NCBI GenBank assembly: GCA_037447655.1
Contig: JBBHKE010000900.1
Span: 196,172-232,707, forward strand
Direction: 5' to 3'
DNA length: 36,536 nucleotides
Source: Zygnema cylindricum
Taxonomy: Eukaryota > Streptophyta > Zygnematophyceae > Zygnematales > Zygnemataceae
The translations under genes and the position numbers were made by a program. Of this stretch, positions 1-8,755 are shown piece after piece. Under the pieces are notes generated by a model. That model was not told where the DNA came from. It was given only the letters and a program-made list of their open reading frames with translations, and made no database searches. Positions within the stretch are counted from its first letter, which is position 1; each line of letters begins with the position of its first letter.

Positions 1-1140
1 TATCCGAGTGTCATATGTCTAATCTGAGAGTGAGAGTTCCTTTTCGAGAATTTTCCGTCTTGTGACAGGCGAGTTTTTTTTTTTTTTCTTTTTCCTCTTT
101 TTTTTCCGTTTTCCATTTTGATTTTAATTTGTTGTTTTTTCTTTTTATTTTCATTTCTGTTGCTGTTTTTAGTTTTATTTTATTTTTTTCCTCTTAATTT
201 GTCATAGTTATCCAAATGATAAGATATTCCAAAACTTTATTTCAAGTGCCATTTTGTTTTTATTACTATTTACTGCGATTTTTTTATTTCAAATATCATT
301 TTGTTTGTAAACACTTAAAACTTTTTTCTTTCATTTGTGCGAGTCTCTTTTTTTTTTTCATCGGTTTTTTGCATTTGATTTCTTTTATTTTACCATATCT
401 AACTATTTATTGTGTTGTATTGTATTTAATTTCTTCATTTCATTGTAATAAAAAAAATTGTAATTTTGTTTTTAGTTTGTTTACAGGTTTTCAGCGTATC
501 TGTATTCTATTTTATTATGTCATTTTACTGTAATTAAATATATATTTAATGGATTTTTTTCATATGAATTTTCTTTGTTTGAGTTTTTTCTTCATTTAAC
601 TTTTTTTTTTTTTTTTTTTTTTTTTTTAGTTTATTTCCAGGTTTTTATTGTATCTAATTTTTTGTTCTATAATTTTATTTAAATATATTTTATTTAGATG
701 TGTTTTTTCTTAATTTATATTATTTAAATACATGTTTATTTAAATAAATATATTTTAATATATTTATTTATATTTATTTTTTAATTTATTTAAATATGTA
801 TCAAAAAAATTGGCAAATTTTGGCCACAATCTATGCAGAGGGAGAGAATACTGTTTTGCATTTAATTAGTTCATTGTATAACTTAATTAAAAAAAAAAAA
901 AAAAAAAAAAAATTACGATTTCTTAAAAATATATATATATAAATATTTTTTTTCTTTAATTTTATTTTCCAGGCTTTTTGGCCATATGTGAGGCTCGAGT
1001 CAAGGGAGAGAATATTGTATTTCCATTTAATTATTTCTTTGTCTAAAATTTAAAATAAAATATAAATATACCATTTATATTCATTTTTTTTTTTTTGGTT
1101 TATTTTGCTTAAATTATTTTTTATTCAATTTTTTTTCCAG
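1..1140. other. AT-rich intron-like sequence with degenerate exon-start copies
   Basis: I see no confident gene here. The stretch is T-rich on the + strand, with a 27-T run at 601-627 and a run of about 24 A at 889-912, and it leads into the polypyrimidine tract and CAG acceptor at 1138-1140. It reads as one long intron of the gene ending at 1279. Bases 3-65 are open in one frame up to a TGA and could be part of an earlier exon, but nothing ties them to the downstream exon. Around 812-870 and 957-1015 there are partial copies of the start of the last exon. Confidence 0.5.
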
Positions 1141-1279
1141 GCTTTTGGCCATATGTGAGGATATTTACGCGGCTCGAGCCGAGGGAGAATTAGAGTTGGA
1201 GGAAGGACTTTTTTGGACTCTCATTAAAATTTATCGATCCCCCCATATTCTTTTGGAGTACACAAAAAAAAGCGAGTAA
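1141..1279 (+). CDS. Last exon of an unrecognised gene that enters from the left edge
   Basis: A long T-rich tract ending TTTTTTTTCCAG is followed by an open frame. The first base completes a split codon, then 45 codons run to TAA at 1277-1279. The peptide begins LLAICEDIYAARAEGELELE, continues with the motif FWTLIKIYRSPHILLEYTKK and ends SE. The charged, amphipathic, probably helical composition is quite unlike the poly-Phe and poly-Lys readings of the surrounding low-complexity DNA, so I take it as real coding sequence. I do not recognise the family. The rest of the gene lies upstream, partly outside the window. The stop sits inside an A-rich segment whose sequence is copied several times downstream. 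Start and gene length cannot be judged. Confidence 0.6.
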
Positions 1280-1540
1280 AAAAAAAATAAGCGGTTAAAA
1301 AAAAAAACGGGAGTAAAAAAAAGGGGGTGGGGAAGTGAAGAAAAAAAGTGTGAAAAAAAATGCGAGTGAGAAAAAAAAAATAGCTAGTGAAATAAAAAAA
1401 AGCGAGTAAAAAACGAAAATCAAAAAAATATATAGTTTTTTTGGGGTACACTGAAAAAAACGGGTAAAAAATATTTTTTTTGAAAAAAGATGATAGTTTT
1501 TTTTGGAATATAAGAAAAAAAACGAGTAAAATATATCGAG
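1251..1540 (+). repeat. Degenerate tandem copies of the gene's own stop-codon tail
   Basis: The genuine tail at 1251-1280 reads TTTTGGAGTACA, an A run, then GCGAGTAAAA. Related tails follow at about 1437-1470 (TTTTGGGGTACACTG, A run, CGGGTAAAA) and 1497-1531 (TTTTGGAATATAAG, A run, CGAGTAAAA). Shorter pieces of the form A-run plus GCGAGTAAA or GCGGTTAAA lie between (1271-1415). The array starts at the coding end itself, so it looks like repeated duplication of the terminal segment followed by decay. Confidence 0.6.
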
Positions 1541-1559
1541 AAAAAAAAAAATGGGTTTT

Positions 1560-2174
1560 GTGTAGAAAAAATAATGGATTTGTGGAGAGAGAAATATTAT
1601 ATTTTTTAGAGATTGTATATCAGTTATAATATTTTTTTCATTTTTTCGTTAATTTTAAAATCATTCCTTTGTATTACAGTATTTTTTATATACACTTATA
1701 AAGTGTTCTTCTTTTTTTTTCCGTATATCTTTTTCTTATATTTGTTTCTTTTTCAATTTCAAATGTATTCGAGTCGTTTGTTATTTTCAAAAAAAAAAAA
1801 AATACTATGATTTTTTTTTTCTTTTTTTAACTATGATTTTTTTTTCTTTTTTTCTTTCATTTTTTTTTCCCTTTGTTTTTTCTTTTTTTTTTGGGTATTC
1901 AAAAAATAATTATTGGCTGTCAAAAAAATTATTGCCAAAGAAAGTTCTTCAACAATAGAAATTAAACGAGGTAAAAAATGATTTTTTTCCCCAATTAAAT
2001 GTTGGGAAAACCCCAAAAACATCCTAAAAAAAAAACTTTTTAAAACCACGATAAAACCCCAAAAACATCCTAAAAGTTTAAAAACCCTGAAAACATCCTT
2101 AAAAAAAAAATCCCTTTTAAAAAAAACCCCAAAAACATCCTGAAAAAAAAAAAATTAAGAAAAAGAAAAACATC

Positions 2175-2220
<46 letters not shown>

Positions 2221-2990
2221 AAAGCCCAAAAAAGCGCCAAAAACCCTGTCGCCAAAGCCTAAAAAGAAAACTAAACCGAGGTGGGGTAAAGACCATTTTT
2301 TCTTATATTTACACAACTTTAATAAATAATAAAAAATAAATAATAACTCTTCTTAATAAATAACAACTTTTCTGAGAAAGACTTTTTTATCATATTTATT
2401 TGGAGACATATTTTACGCATAGGTTTTCCCCCCTATGTGACGTGACGGTACCTTATTCCCATCGCAATATTTTACCTTAATTATTGCGAAAATTATAATT
2501 AATTATAATCAAAATAATATAATTATAATAATAATAATATAATTATAATACTAATGACATAATTTATAATATAATTAATATTTTCATTATATTTCTGAAG
2601 TAAGTCAATTTTTTTTTCAAAAGCAAAAAAAAAGTGAAATTATGAAGTAATAAAAATAAACAGATAAACAAAGAACTCAAAACCAAAAAGAATAAATAAA
2701 TGAATAAATAAAAACGAATGAGAAATAGAAAAACAAAGCAAAACAAAATCAAGAACAGTATTTATTTCCGATGTTTTTGTATTTCCCATGACAAAAAAAT
2801 AAAAAAAAGTTTTGAAATAAAAAACTTCAAGAAACGTTTAATATATATCAAAAAAAAAATATGAAATTGGTACAAAATGAAAATATTCAAAAAAAAAATA
2901 GGGAAAACTTTTCTCAGTAAAAAACAAAATCAAATAAATGATATTTACAAAACTAGAGTCAAAACCTAATTTTTCAATTTTATTTTTCTA
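1560..2990. other. Low-complexity intergenic DNA between two convergent genes
   Basis: I find no supportable gene. The stretch alternates long T and A runs, including a 41-A run at about 2178-2218, with AT-rich sequence at 2300-2960. Short open frames here read almost only Phe, Lys, Ile and Leu and are composition artefacts. The one ordered element is a short tandem repeat at 2007-2180, listed separately. Confidence 0.6.
2007..2180. repeat. Degenerate tandem repeat with core CCCCAAAAACATCCT
   Basis: Five copies of ACCCCAAAAACATCCT or a close variant lie near 2010, 2056, 2084, 2127 and 2163. They are separated by A-rich spacers of 10 to 30 bases, and the last copy runs into the 41-A homopolymer. 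On the - strand the core is AGGATGTTTTTGGGG. Confidence 0.7.
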
Positions 2991-3760
2991 TTTACACCCT
3001 TCTGAGTTTCTTCATCTTTTCTATTTTTTCTTTTTCTTTTCATTTTGTTTTTTTGGCCTTTTACACTAAGCGAGATCCATACTAAAACGAACCATTTTTT
3101 AGTAAAAAAACAAAAAGAGAACTCTTTTTATTTTCTTTTTTTCTATTTAAACTCCTTTTTACAAATCGAGACCAAAAGCTAAAAAGTAAAAAAATAAAAA
3201 CTTTTTTCTTTTCTTTTTTTTTCATTTCAACCCTTCTTTTACAAATCGAGATCGAACTATTTCTACTAAGAAATAAAAAAAAAAATAACAAAAAATTATA
3301 ATTCTTTCTATTTTCTTTTTATTATTTGTACCCCATTTTTTCCAAATCGAGATCGGAAGTCCATGATCGAAACAATTTTCTACTAAAAAAACACAGAAAA
3401 AAGCCAAAAAAAAAGACAAAAAAAGACGAGAAAGAAATAGGTTGTCTCTTTCTAAATAGTTTCTATTTTTTTTTTTTTTTTTTTTTTTCAAAAATCATAT
3501 CAAAGGTGTATCGAATATAGAGAACCATTTTTAATAAAACACAAAAAAAAAAGTTTTATACCCCATTTTTCACAAATCGGGTTCAAAATTATAGGAATAC
3601 GAGAACCGTCCGAAGACGCACAAAAATATATATATATATATATACAAAAAAAATAGTTTCGCTTTTCCTTTTTTTTCTTTTCTTTTAATACCCCATTTTT
3701 CACAAATCGAGTTCAAAAGTAAAGGAATATGAGAACCATCCGTTTTCCGCGGAAAGACTT
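2990..3760 (-). repeat. Degenerate array of copies of the minus-strand gene's 3' end
   Basis: On the - strand the genuine gene end (about 3740-3675) reads GGTTCTCATATTCC, then TGAACTCGATTTGTGAAAAA (stop TGA included), then TGGGGTATTAAAAG. Clear relatives follow downstream of the stop at about 3611-3553 (GGTTCTCGTATTCC and CCCGATTTGTGAAAAATGGG), 3375-3315, 3258-3224, 3181-3145 and 3097-3056, with a trace near 3011-2990. The recurring core is CTCGATTTGTAAAA followed by a G-rich bit and an A-rich stretch. Spacing is irregular (75 to 155 bases) because the A and T runs between copies vary. Confidence 0.7.
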
Positions 3761-4201
3761 TTAAATCGAATATCCGAAGGAACTTTCAAAATTTTATACC
3801 AATTTTCTTCTTTTCTTTCATTTTTTCTCTCGTATTCAAAAAACTTTTCGAACTGGAAAAAACCGAATTCGTAAATTTTTCCGGTATTTTTTATTTTTCC
3901 GTTTTTTTCGATTTTTTGAAGGGGAAAATTTGCCTCCATAATTTTTAATTTTTCTTTTCCGTCGATAATTTCAATTTTTAATTCTAAAGCGAATCGATTT
4001 GGTTCTTTTTTTTTCGAATTTCTTTCTTTTAAAATTTCTTCGCAGAGGCAAAAACCGGCGAAAAATCTGACTCGAAATTCGGGCAGCAGGGAAAAATTTT
4101 CGGAGGTGGGAGGAGAGGAATTTACGGTGTTTTTTTTTGTCCTGTAGTGCCAAAATTCTTGTAAAGCTTCTCTTAAAAGTTTGTTTCCTCCTTCTTTGAT
4201 A
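3700..4201 (-). CDS. Terminal exon of an unrecognised minus-strand gene
   Basis: On the - strand a pyrimidine-rich stretch ends TTATTTTTCAG at 4202. From 4201 the frame is open for about 166 codons to TGA at 3702-3700; the first base completes a split codon. The peptide opens IKEGGNKLLREALQEFWHYR, has an Arg/Phe-rich middle with FRVRFFAGFCLCEEILKER, and then alternating strand-like segments (FALELKIEIIDG, YEFGFFQFEKFF, WYKILKVPSDIRF). It ends WFSYSFTFELDL. Composition differs sharply from the F- and K-rich noise upstream, so the acceptor is probably real. I do not recognise the family. I assign it to the gene starting at 7444 only because it is on the same strand and lies downstream. The exon entry phase does not follow directly from the 5797-5904 exon, so at least one exon is missing between them. 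The stop region is the template of the 3' array. Confidence 0.5.
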
Positions 4202-5796
4202 CTGAAAAATAACAAAACGGGGGGGGGGGAAGAGAAAAAAAAAGGTGAAAGTGAAAAAAAAAAGAGAAGGTGAAAAAAACAAGGGGAAGGTGAAAAAAAC
4301 AAGTGGAAGGTGGAAAAGAAAAAAGGGAAAGGAAAATGGAAAAAGAAAAAAAGGGGGGAAAAGACAAAAAAAAAGAAGGAAATAGTCATATTATATATCC
4401 AAACTGATGTAGGCCTCTGTTTTTCCAAAATTCTCACATTTTTAAAAAGAATATAATTTTCTTATTTTATTTTATTTGTTTAAAGTTATTTAATTTATCA
4501 AAATTATTTAATTTATGTAATTCATTTAAAGTGACTTTAAGTTCTTCTATATCACTATTAGTACCCATTTTTTTTTAATTCAAACATCAATTAGTTTTAG
4601 TATGATTTTTTTGTAATAATAACAGTAAATAATGATAAGCAATAACAATAATAGCATAAAAAATGATAATAACAAAAAAAAAAAAAAAAACTCTTCTAAA
4701 CGTAAAAATTGGATTTTTGTTTTCTTTTCTTTTTAAATTCGGAAACAAAGTTGAAAAAAAAATCCCAATGGAAGTGTGGTAATTATCTTTCAACTTTCCT
4801 TAATAAACTAAATTTCAATATAAATTAAATATTAATTAAATAGAAATTAAATATAAATTAAGTATAGGTTAAATATAAATTCGATTAAATTTAAATATGA
4901 ATATAAAATAAAATTTAAAATAAATATAAATAAAATACACATTAAATATAATTTAATCTAAGTTAAAATACAAACTTAATGTCTATTTAAATATAGATTT
5001 TAAATCTAAAAAAAAAAAAAGAAGTCATCTCAGAATAAATCATCCGGTGGTGAACAAATTTAACAGGAACACAAAAAAAAAAAAAAAAAATAAATAAATG
5101 GTCGACGACGGATCGGCAGATGAGGGAGAGGGAGGACAAAGTCGAAGAAAGATGGGGACGAATAGTTAGGCAGATCCGTCGACAAAAATGTTTTTTGCGG
5201 ATCCGGGCGCGCCGCGCAGCCGGAAACGAGGATGGATCCTCGATTAGCAGAACCGGATCACTTCCTCAATCACTTTGAAATCAGGGGAGAGGCCAAAGGA
5301 AGAGGAGATAGAAAAATAAAGAGGAAGAAGATCAGAAGAGCAAATCCGAGATGCCGACAAAACCAGAGTTTTTTATTTAATCTTTATTTTATTTACTTGT
5401 ATTTACATAGTAATTTATTTATTTTTTATTTTTATTTTTTAATCTATTTATCTATTTTTTTTTTTTATTCTTTTTTTATTCTTTTCTTTTTTTCTTCTTT
5501 TCTTTTTTTCTTTTTTTCAGTTTTTTTAGTTAATGTCATCACCCACAATTTCGGCATTTTGAAAAAGTCGAAATGCCCAATAGAAAAGGAAAAAAAAAGG
5601 TTTTTTTTTTTTTTTTTTTTCAGCTTAAGGAGGAGATTGATATTTTGTTTTCCGTCAACAAATTTTAAAACTTTCAATTTTTCAAAAGTCTATTTTTAAA
5701 GATTTATTTTTAAAAGTGTACTTAGAGTGTATTTTTTAAAGGTCCATCTTTTAAAATTGTATCTTGTAATAGTGTATCGAGATATTTCTGTCCTAC
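4202..5796 (-). other. Intronic stretch with a GC-rich island, exons not resolved
   Basis: Bases 4205-4380 are a G/A-rich tract on + (C/T-rich on -) ahead of the 4202 acceptor. Bases 4440-5090 are AT-rich, with a loose AAATATAAATTA-type repeat at 4800-5000. Bases 5091-5368 form a GC-richer island containing GTCGAC and GGATCC palindromes and a CGCGCC-rich patch at 5207-5222. On + it opens from ATG at 5232 for about 45 plausible codons before low-complexity sequence takes over; on - no frame is convincingly open. An exon or transposon fragment may lie in it, but I cannot define one. Confidence 0.4.
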
Positions 5797-5904
5797 CTCG
5801 TAACTGAAATTCTGCATGTAAACACGGAATCCCGTTGTCCGTCCCGTCAGAAGCTGTAAGCTGTTCCCTCCAATGGCCACGTGGATCTTGCCACAGAAGT
5901 CCAG
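5797..5904 (-). CDS. Internal 36-codon exon of the minus-strand gene
   Basis: On the - strand a consensus acceptor (TATCTTTGCCAG) at 5905-5907 is followed by exactly 36 codons and a consensus donor, GAG|GTAGGA, at 5796-5795. The peptide starts LDFCGKIHVAIGGNSLQLLT and ends with the motif FRVYMQNFSYE. Both boundaries are at codon phase 0, which matches the phase-0 donor of the exon at 6632-7444, so the two exons join in frame. The segment is rich in Gly and beta-branched residues, suggesting strands. I do not recognise the domain. The exact size, clean splice sites and matching phase make this the best-supported internal exon of the gene. Confidence 0.65.
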
Positions 5905-6631
5905 CTGGCAAAGATACAAAGAAGGAGACAAAAAATTATATCGAAGAAGTCGACGAAATCGACAATCGAGAGGAAAGGAAATAGGCATTTTGAGTCAAGG
6001 AATTTGAAAATCAGTGGAGAGACTAAGTGTTGTAAACAAGTTGTAGTCATGGTAGCCTTGTTTGATAAATTTCCCGTCAATTTTGATGTAAGAAATCCCA
6101 ATTGCAATTAAATTAATCTTTAACCTTACGAATTACAATAACAAGTAGCGAAAATGTGTCTTGCGAAGAACACTTGAGGATATATGACACAACTTTTTTA
6201 ATTATATGAACAACAACAATAATAATAATAATAATGAACCTTGCGACAAATAACAACAATGATTAGATTGTACCTCAATACGAAGAACAGTAATAATGAC
6301 AATGTACCTTGATACGATCACAATATACCTTGATACAAACAACAACAATAATAGCAATGTACCTTGATAGGAATAACAATAATAATAGCAATATACCTTG
6401 ATATGAATAACAATAATAATAACAATGTACCTTGTTACAAACAACAACAATAATAGCAATGTACCTTGATAGGAATAACAATAATAATAGCAATGTACCT
6501 TGATATGAATAACAATAATAACAATGTACCTTGATAGGAATAACAACAATAATAGCAATGTACCTTGATAGGAATAACAACAATAATAACAATATACCTT
6601 GATACAAACAACAACAATAACATTAATGTAC
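5905..6631 (-). other. Intron 1 of the minus-strand gene, filled by a minisatellite
   Basis: The 727-base interval has a GTACAT donor at 6631-6626 and a TTTGCCAG acceptor ending at 5905 on the - strand. More than half of it is a 34-bp tandem array. The rest (5908-6230) is unique-looking, with several short open frames on both strands and no clear exon signals. Confidence 0.6.
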
Positions 6632-6636
6632 CTTGC
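6302..6636 (-). repeat. 34-bp minisatellite whose unit repeats the exon-1 splice donor
   Basis: On + the motif GTACCTTG or ATACCTTG recurs at 6304, about 6325, 6359, 6393, 6427, 6461, 6495, 6526, 6560, 6593 and 6628. Most steps are exactly 34 bases, and the fill is of the type AACAACAATAATAGCAAT. On - each unit therefore reads CAAG|GTACATTG or CAAG|GTATATTG followed by a TTATTGTTGTT-type stretch. The copy at 6628-6636 is the exon-1 donor itself. Because 34 is not a multiple of three, all frames stay open through the array, giving spurious Tyr/Leu/Cys-rich readings. Confidence 0.85.
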
Positions 6637-7444
6637 GACGAACGAACATTTTGAGTAAATTTGACACAACTCCGCCAACAATTCCACATTTCGGCGCACA
6701 TTCCGATGGCTTCTCGAGAATGTACTCCGATTTCCTTGCCGGTGACGTCATTTCTTCCCTCTCTTCCGACAATCCCGACAAACTTGCACAAAGAGACAAA
6801 TCCATTCGATCGCAAATCCCTTCCATCGCAATCGAATTTGGACTCGAACACATCATATCCAAATTCTCCCTTGGAAGTCCATCGCCATCTATCATTGTCA
6901 CAAAATCTCCCCTCGGACTCGCACGATTTTTCGACGATTTTGATTGGTTAAAAAAATGTCCGCTCGAGTTTTTTTCTCCGACTTTGTTCTCGCCCGCCTC
7001 GTACATGTGACGTGACAATGCGGAGGCGGCGGGTGAGTTGGCAGGTGTTTCTAGTCTTTGAATGACACGTGTCTCCACCAGGGGACTTGTCATAGCGAGA
7101 CCGGCCAATCGGATCGCTTCGATTTGTGTCGGCGTGATCAACGGCTGAGGAGACTTGACGGAAATTCCGTTGGAAAAAGCACCTTTAGCATTATTTCTTC
7201 CCTTTTTCCCGATTCCCGGAGAATTTTTGGCGGATCGAGAATTCAAGCCGAGCGGCGACGATGGAGAATGCAAATTCTGTGAAAAATCAGGGTTTTGTGA
7301 ATTTTTAGGGTTTTGTGGAGTTTTAGGGTTTTGTGGAGTTTTAGGGTTTTGTGAATGAGGTGTTAAACGACTCCGACCAATCATGAGATGAGAGAGAGGT
7401 CGGGGTTTTCGGAGGGGAGAGGAGGAGGAGGAGGAAGGAGCCAT
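6632..7444 (-). CDS. First coding exon of the minus-strand gene, unrecognised Ser/Pro/Asn-rich protein
   Basis: ATG at 7444-7442 opens 271 codons to a donor AAG|GTACAT at 6632/6631, phase 0. The N-terminus is MAPSSSSSSPLRKPRPLSHL. Residues 33-56 are a repeat of QNPKTP units, followed by a Ser/Asn/Lys-rich low-complexity stretch. From about residue 100 the composition becomes ordinary, with TPTQIEAIRLAGLAMTSPLV and ETRVIQRLETPANSPAASA, then a Ser/Glu-rich part and an end that includes the motif CGIVGGVVSNLLKMF. I see no known domain, signal peptide or clear membrane span. A disordered N-terminal tail followed by a folded part starting near the exon end is likely (inference). The next exon, 5797-5904, continues in phase. 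Confidence 0.65.
7285..7356 (-). repeat. Four 18-bp coding repeats containing plant-telomere-like CCCTAAA
   Basis: On + the unit TTTTAGGGTTTTGTGGAG occurs at 7303, 7321 and 7339, with a diverged first unit at 7285. On - it is CAAAACCCTAAAA-like and encodes QNPKTP or a variant. Length 18 keeps the reading frame, so copy number can change without breaking the protein. Confidence 0.85.
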
Positions 7445-8160
7445 TTTGAGATAAAAATATAGAAAGAAATATTGATGTATTTAATTCTCAACTTTTAATT
7501 TTTGAAATTTTGATTGGAAAAAAAAGAGCTTGAAAAATGTATTCTTCTGTCCACTATTGAGTTGAGGGAGAGCCAGAATCTATGAGAGCAAGAGGAGTTC
7601 CATGCACTCTTCAGTTTTCAGTTTCAGTTTTCAGTTTCAGTTCCTGCTTAGAGTTTAGATACAAGTGAAAGATTTAAAAAATGAAATATTTGGTGCATTC
7701 AAGCCAAAAAATACGAAGGAAGTCCATGGATTACTATCCTACAACTCCATTTCGAGGTATAAGGTGTAAGAAACCTTTTGGAGCCTATAGAGCCCGGCAG
7801 AGGTGAAAGTTACGCAGAAACGACAAAGCAGAAGGTAATTTCACTGGTGACCGGCTGTTTTCCGTGACGGCCGTCGGGTCAAGCAGCCCAGAAAATTCGG
7901 AAGCTAGGGTTTTAGACTTTTCGACGGCTTCGGGATGAACGAGACTGCGACCGCCGCCGACGGTCAGGATTTGACATCGCCGGTCATGGACAGAAGTGAC
8001 ACCTGCAACGCAGATATTGCAGTATTCCCATTGGCGTCGCGATAAATCGGCAGATATATCGGTTTCGATAAACCGGAGAAGAACATATTTCGACAATCTG
8101 TAAATACTAGAAATCACAGATATGAAGTGCGAAACTTTGAGATCGTATTATACTTTAATT
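7445..8160 (-). other. Upstream region of the minus-strand gene with a possible separate ORF
   Basis: A - strand frame at 8117-7785 encodes 110 residues of ordinary composition, with the motif DISADLSRRQWEYCNICVAG, and ends FHLCRAL. It could be an exon or a 5'-leader reading. It contains AAACCCTAG on - (7912-7904), a telo-box typical of plant promoters and 5' leaders. Bases 7615-7640 repeat TTTCAGTTTTCAG on +. I cannot place a TATA box or start site. Confidence 0.35.
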
Positions 8161-8325
8161 TTACAGTTTTTAGTTCAATGCATAGAATACGTTATAGCCG
8201 TACATATTTCTTCTGTGTAAAAGTACAAGAGGCGTACGTCCCATAGTTGTTCAAATCGTGCGATTTTTTCCTTTTTTCCGATTTCTATGTGTAATTCGCG
8301 ACTTTTAAAAAAATCGCAAAAAAAA

Positions 8326-8755
8326 GCGGAGTACTTTCTGTCCAATAAACTGAACGGGAAACATGCGGGGAATGTACGTTTTTTACGGGAAATGTACGGA
8401 CTTTGACAAAAAGATACGTTGCACTTCATAGTACTTTCTGTCCGGTAAACTGTACAGAAGTTTAAATGTACGAAATTGTACCGAAATGTACGGACTATTA
8501 CGAAAAGAGACGTTGCACTATTGCACCATTTGCCCGAAACGCGGAGTACTTTCTGTCCAATAAACTGAACGGGAAACATGCGGAAAATGTACGTATTTTA
8601 CGGGAAATGTACGGACTTTGACGAAAAGATACGTTGCACTTCATAGTACTTTCTGTCCGGTAAACTGTACAGAAGTTTAAATGTACGATATTGTACCGAA
8701 AATGTACGGACTATTACGAAAAGAGACGTTGCACTATTGCACCATTTGCCCGAGG
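8326..8755. repeat. 215-bp tandem duplication, each unit made of two half-units
   Basis: GCGGAGTACTTTCTGTCC begins at 8326 and again at 8541, and nearly every base in between is repeated at a 215-base offset up to about 8755. Inside each unit GTACTTTCTGTCC recurs about 100 bases later (8331 and 8431; 8546 and 8646), so the array is really four diverged half-units of 100 to 115 bases. All are rich in TGTACGGA and ACGTTGCAC motifs. Confidence 0.85.

Noticed and set aside
216-533. 105-codon + frame rich in Phe, Tyr and Leu
   Set aside because: It is a reading of T-rich low-complexity DNA, with no motif and no splice or start context.
3971-4437. N-terminal part of the - frame over 4202-4437 and the overlapping Phe/Ser/Pro frames
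   Set aside because: The F/S/P-rich part is the translated pyrimidine tract of an intron; only the sequence after the 4202 acceptor looks coding.
5207-5222. CGCGCC-rich patch considered as a CpG-island promoter
   Set aside because: Too short, and no TATA box, initiator or coding start can be tied to it.
6202-6851. Tyr/Cys/Leu-rich - frames of 110 to 165 codons
   Set aside because: They are products of the 34-bp minisatellite, open in every frame because of its composition.
6633-7358. + strand frames across 6633-7358
   Set aside because: They are shadows of the - strand exon, which has matching splice sites and a better composition.
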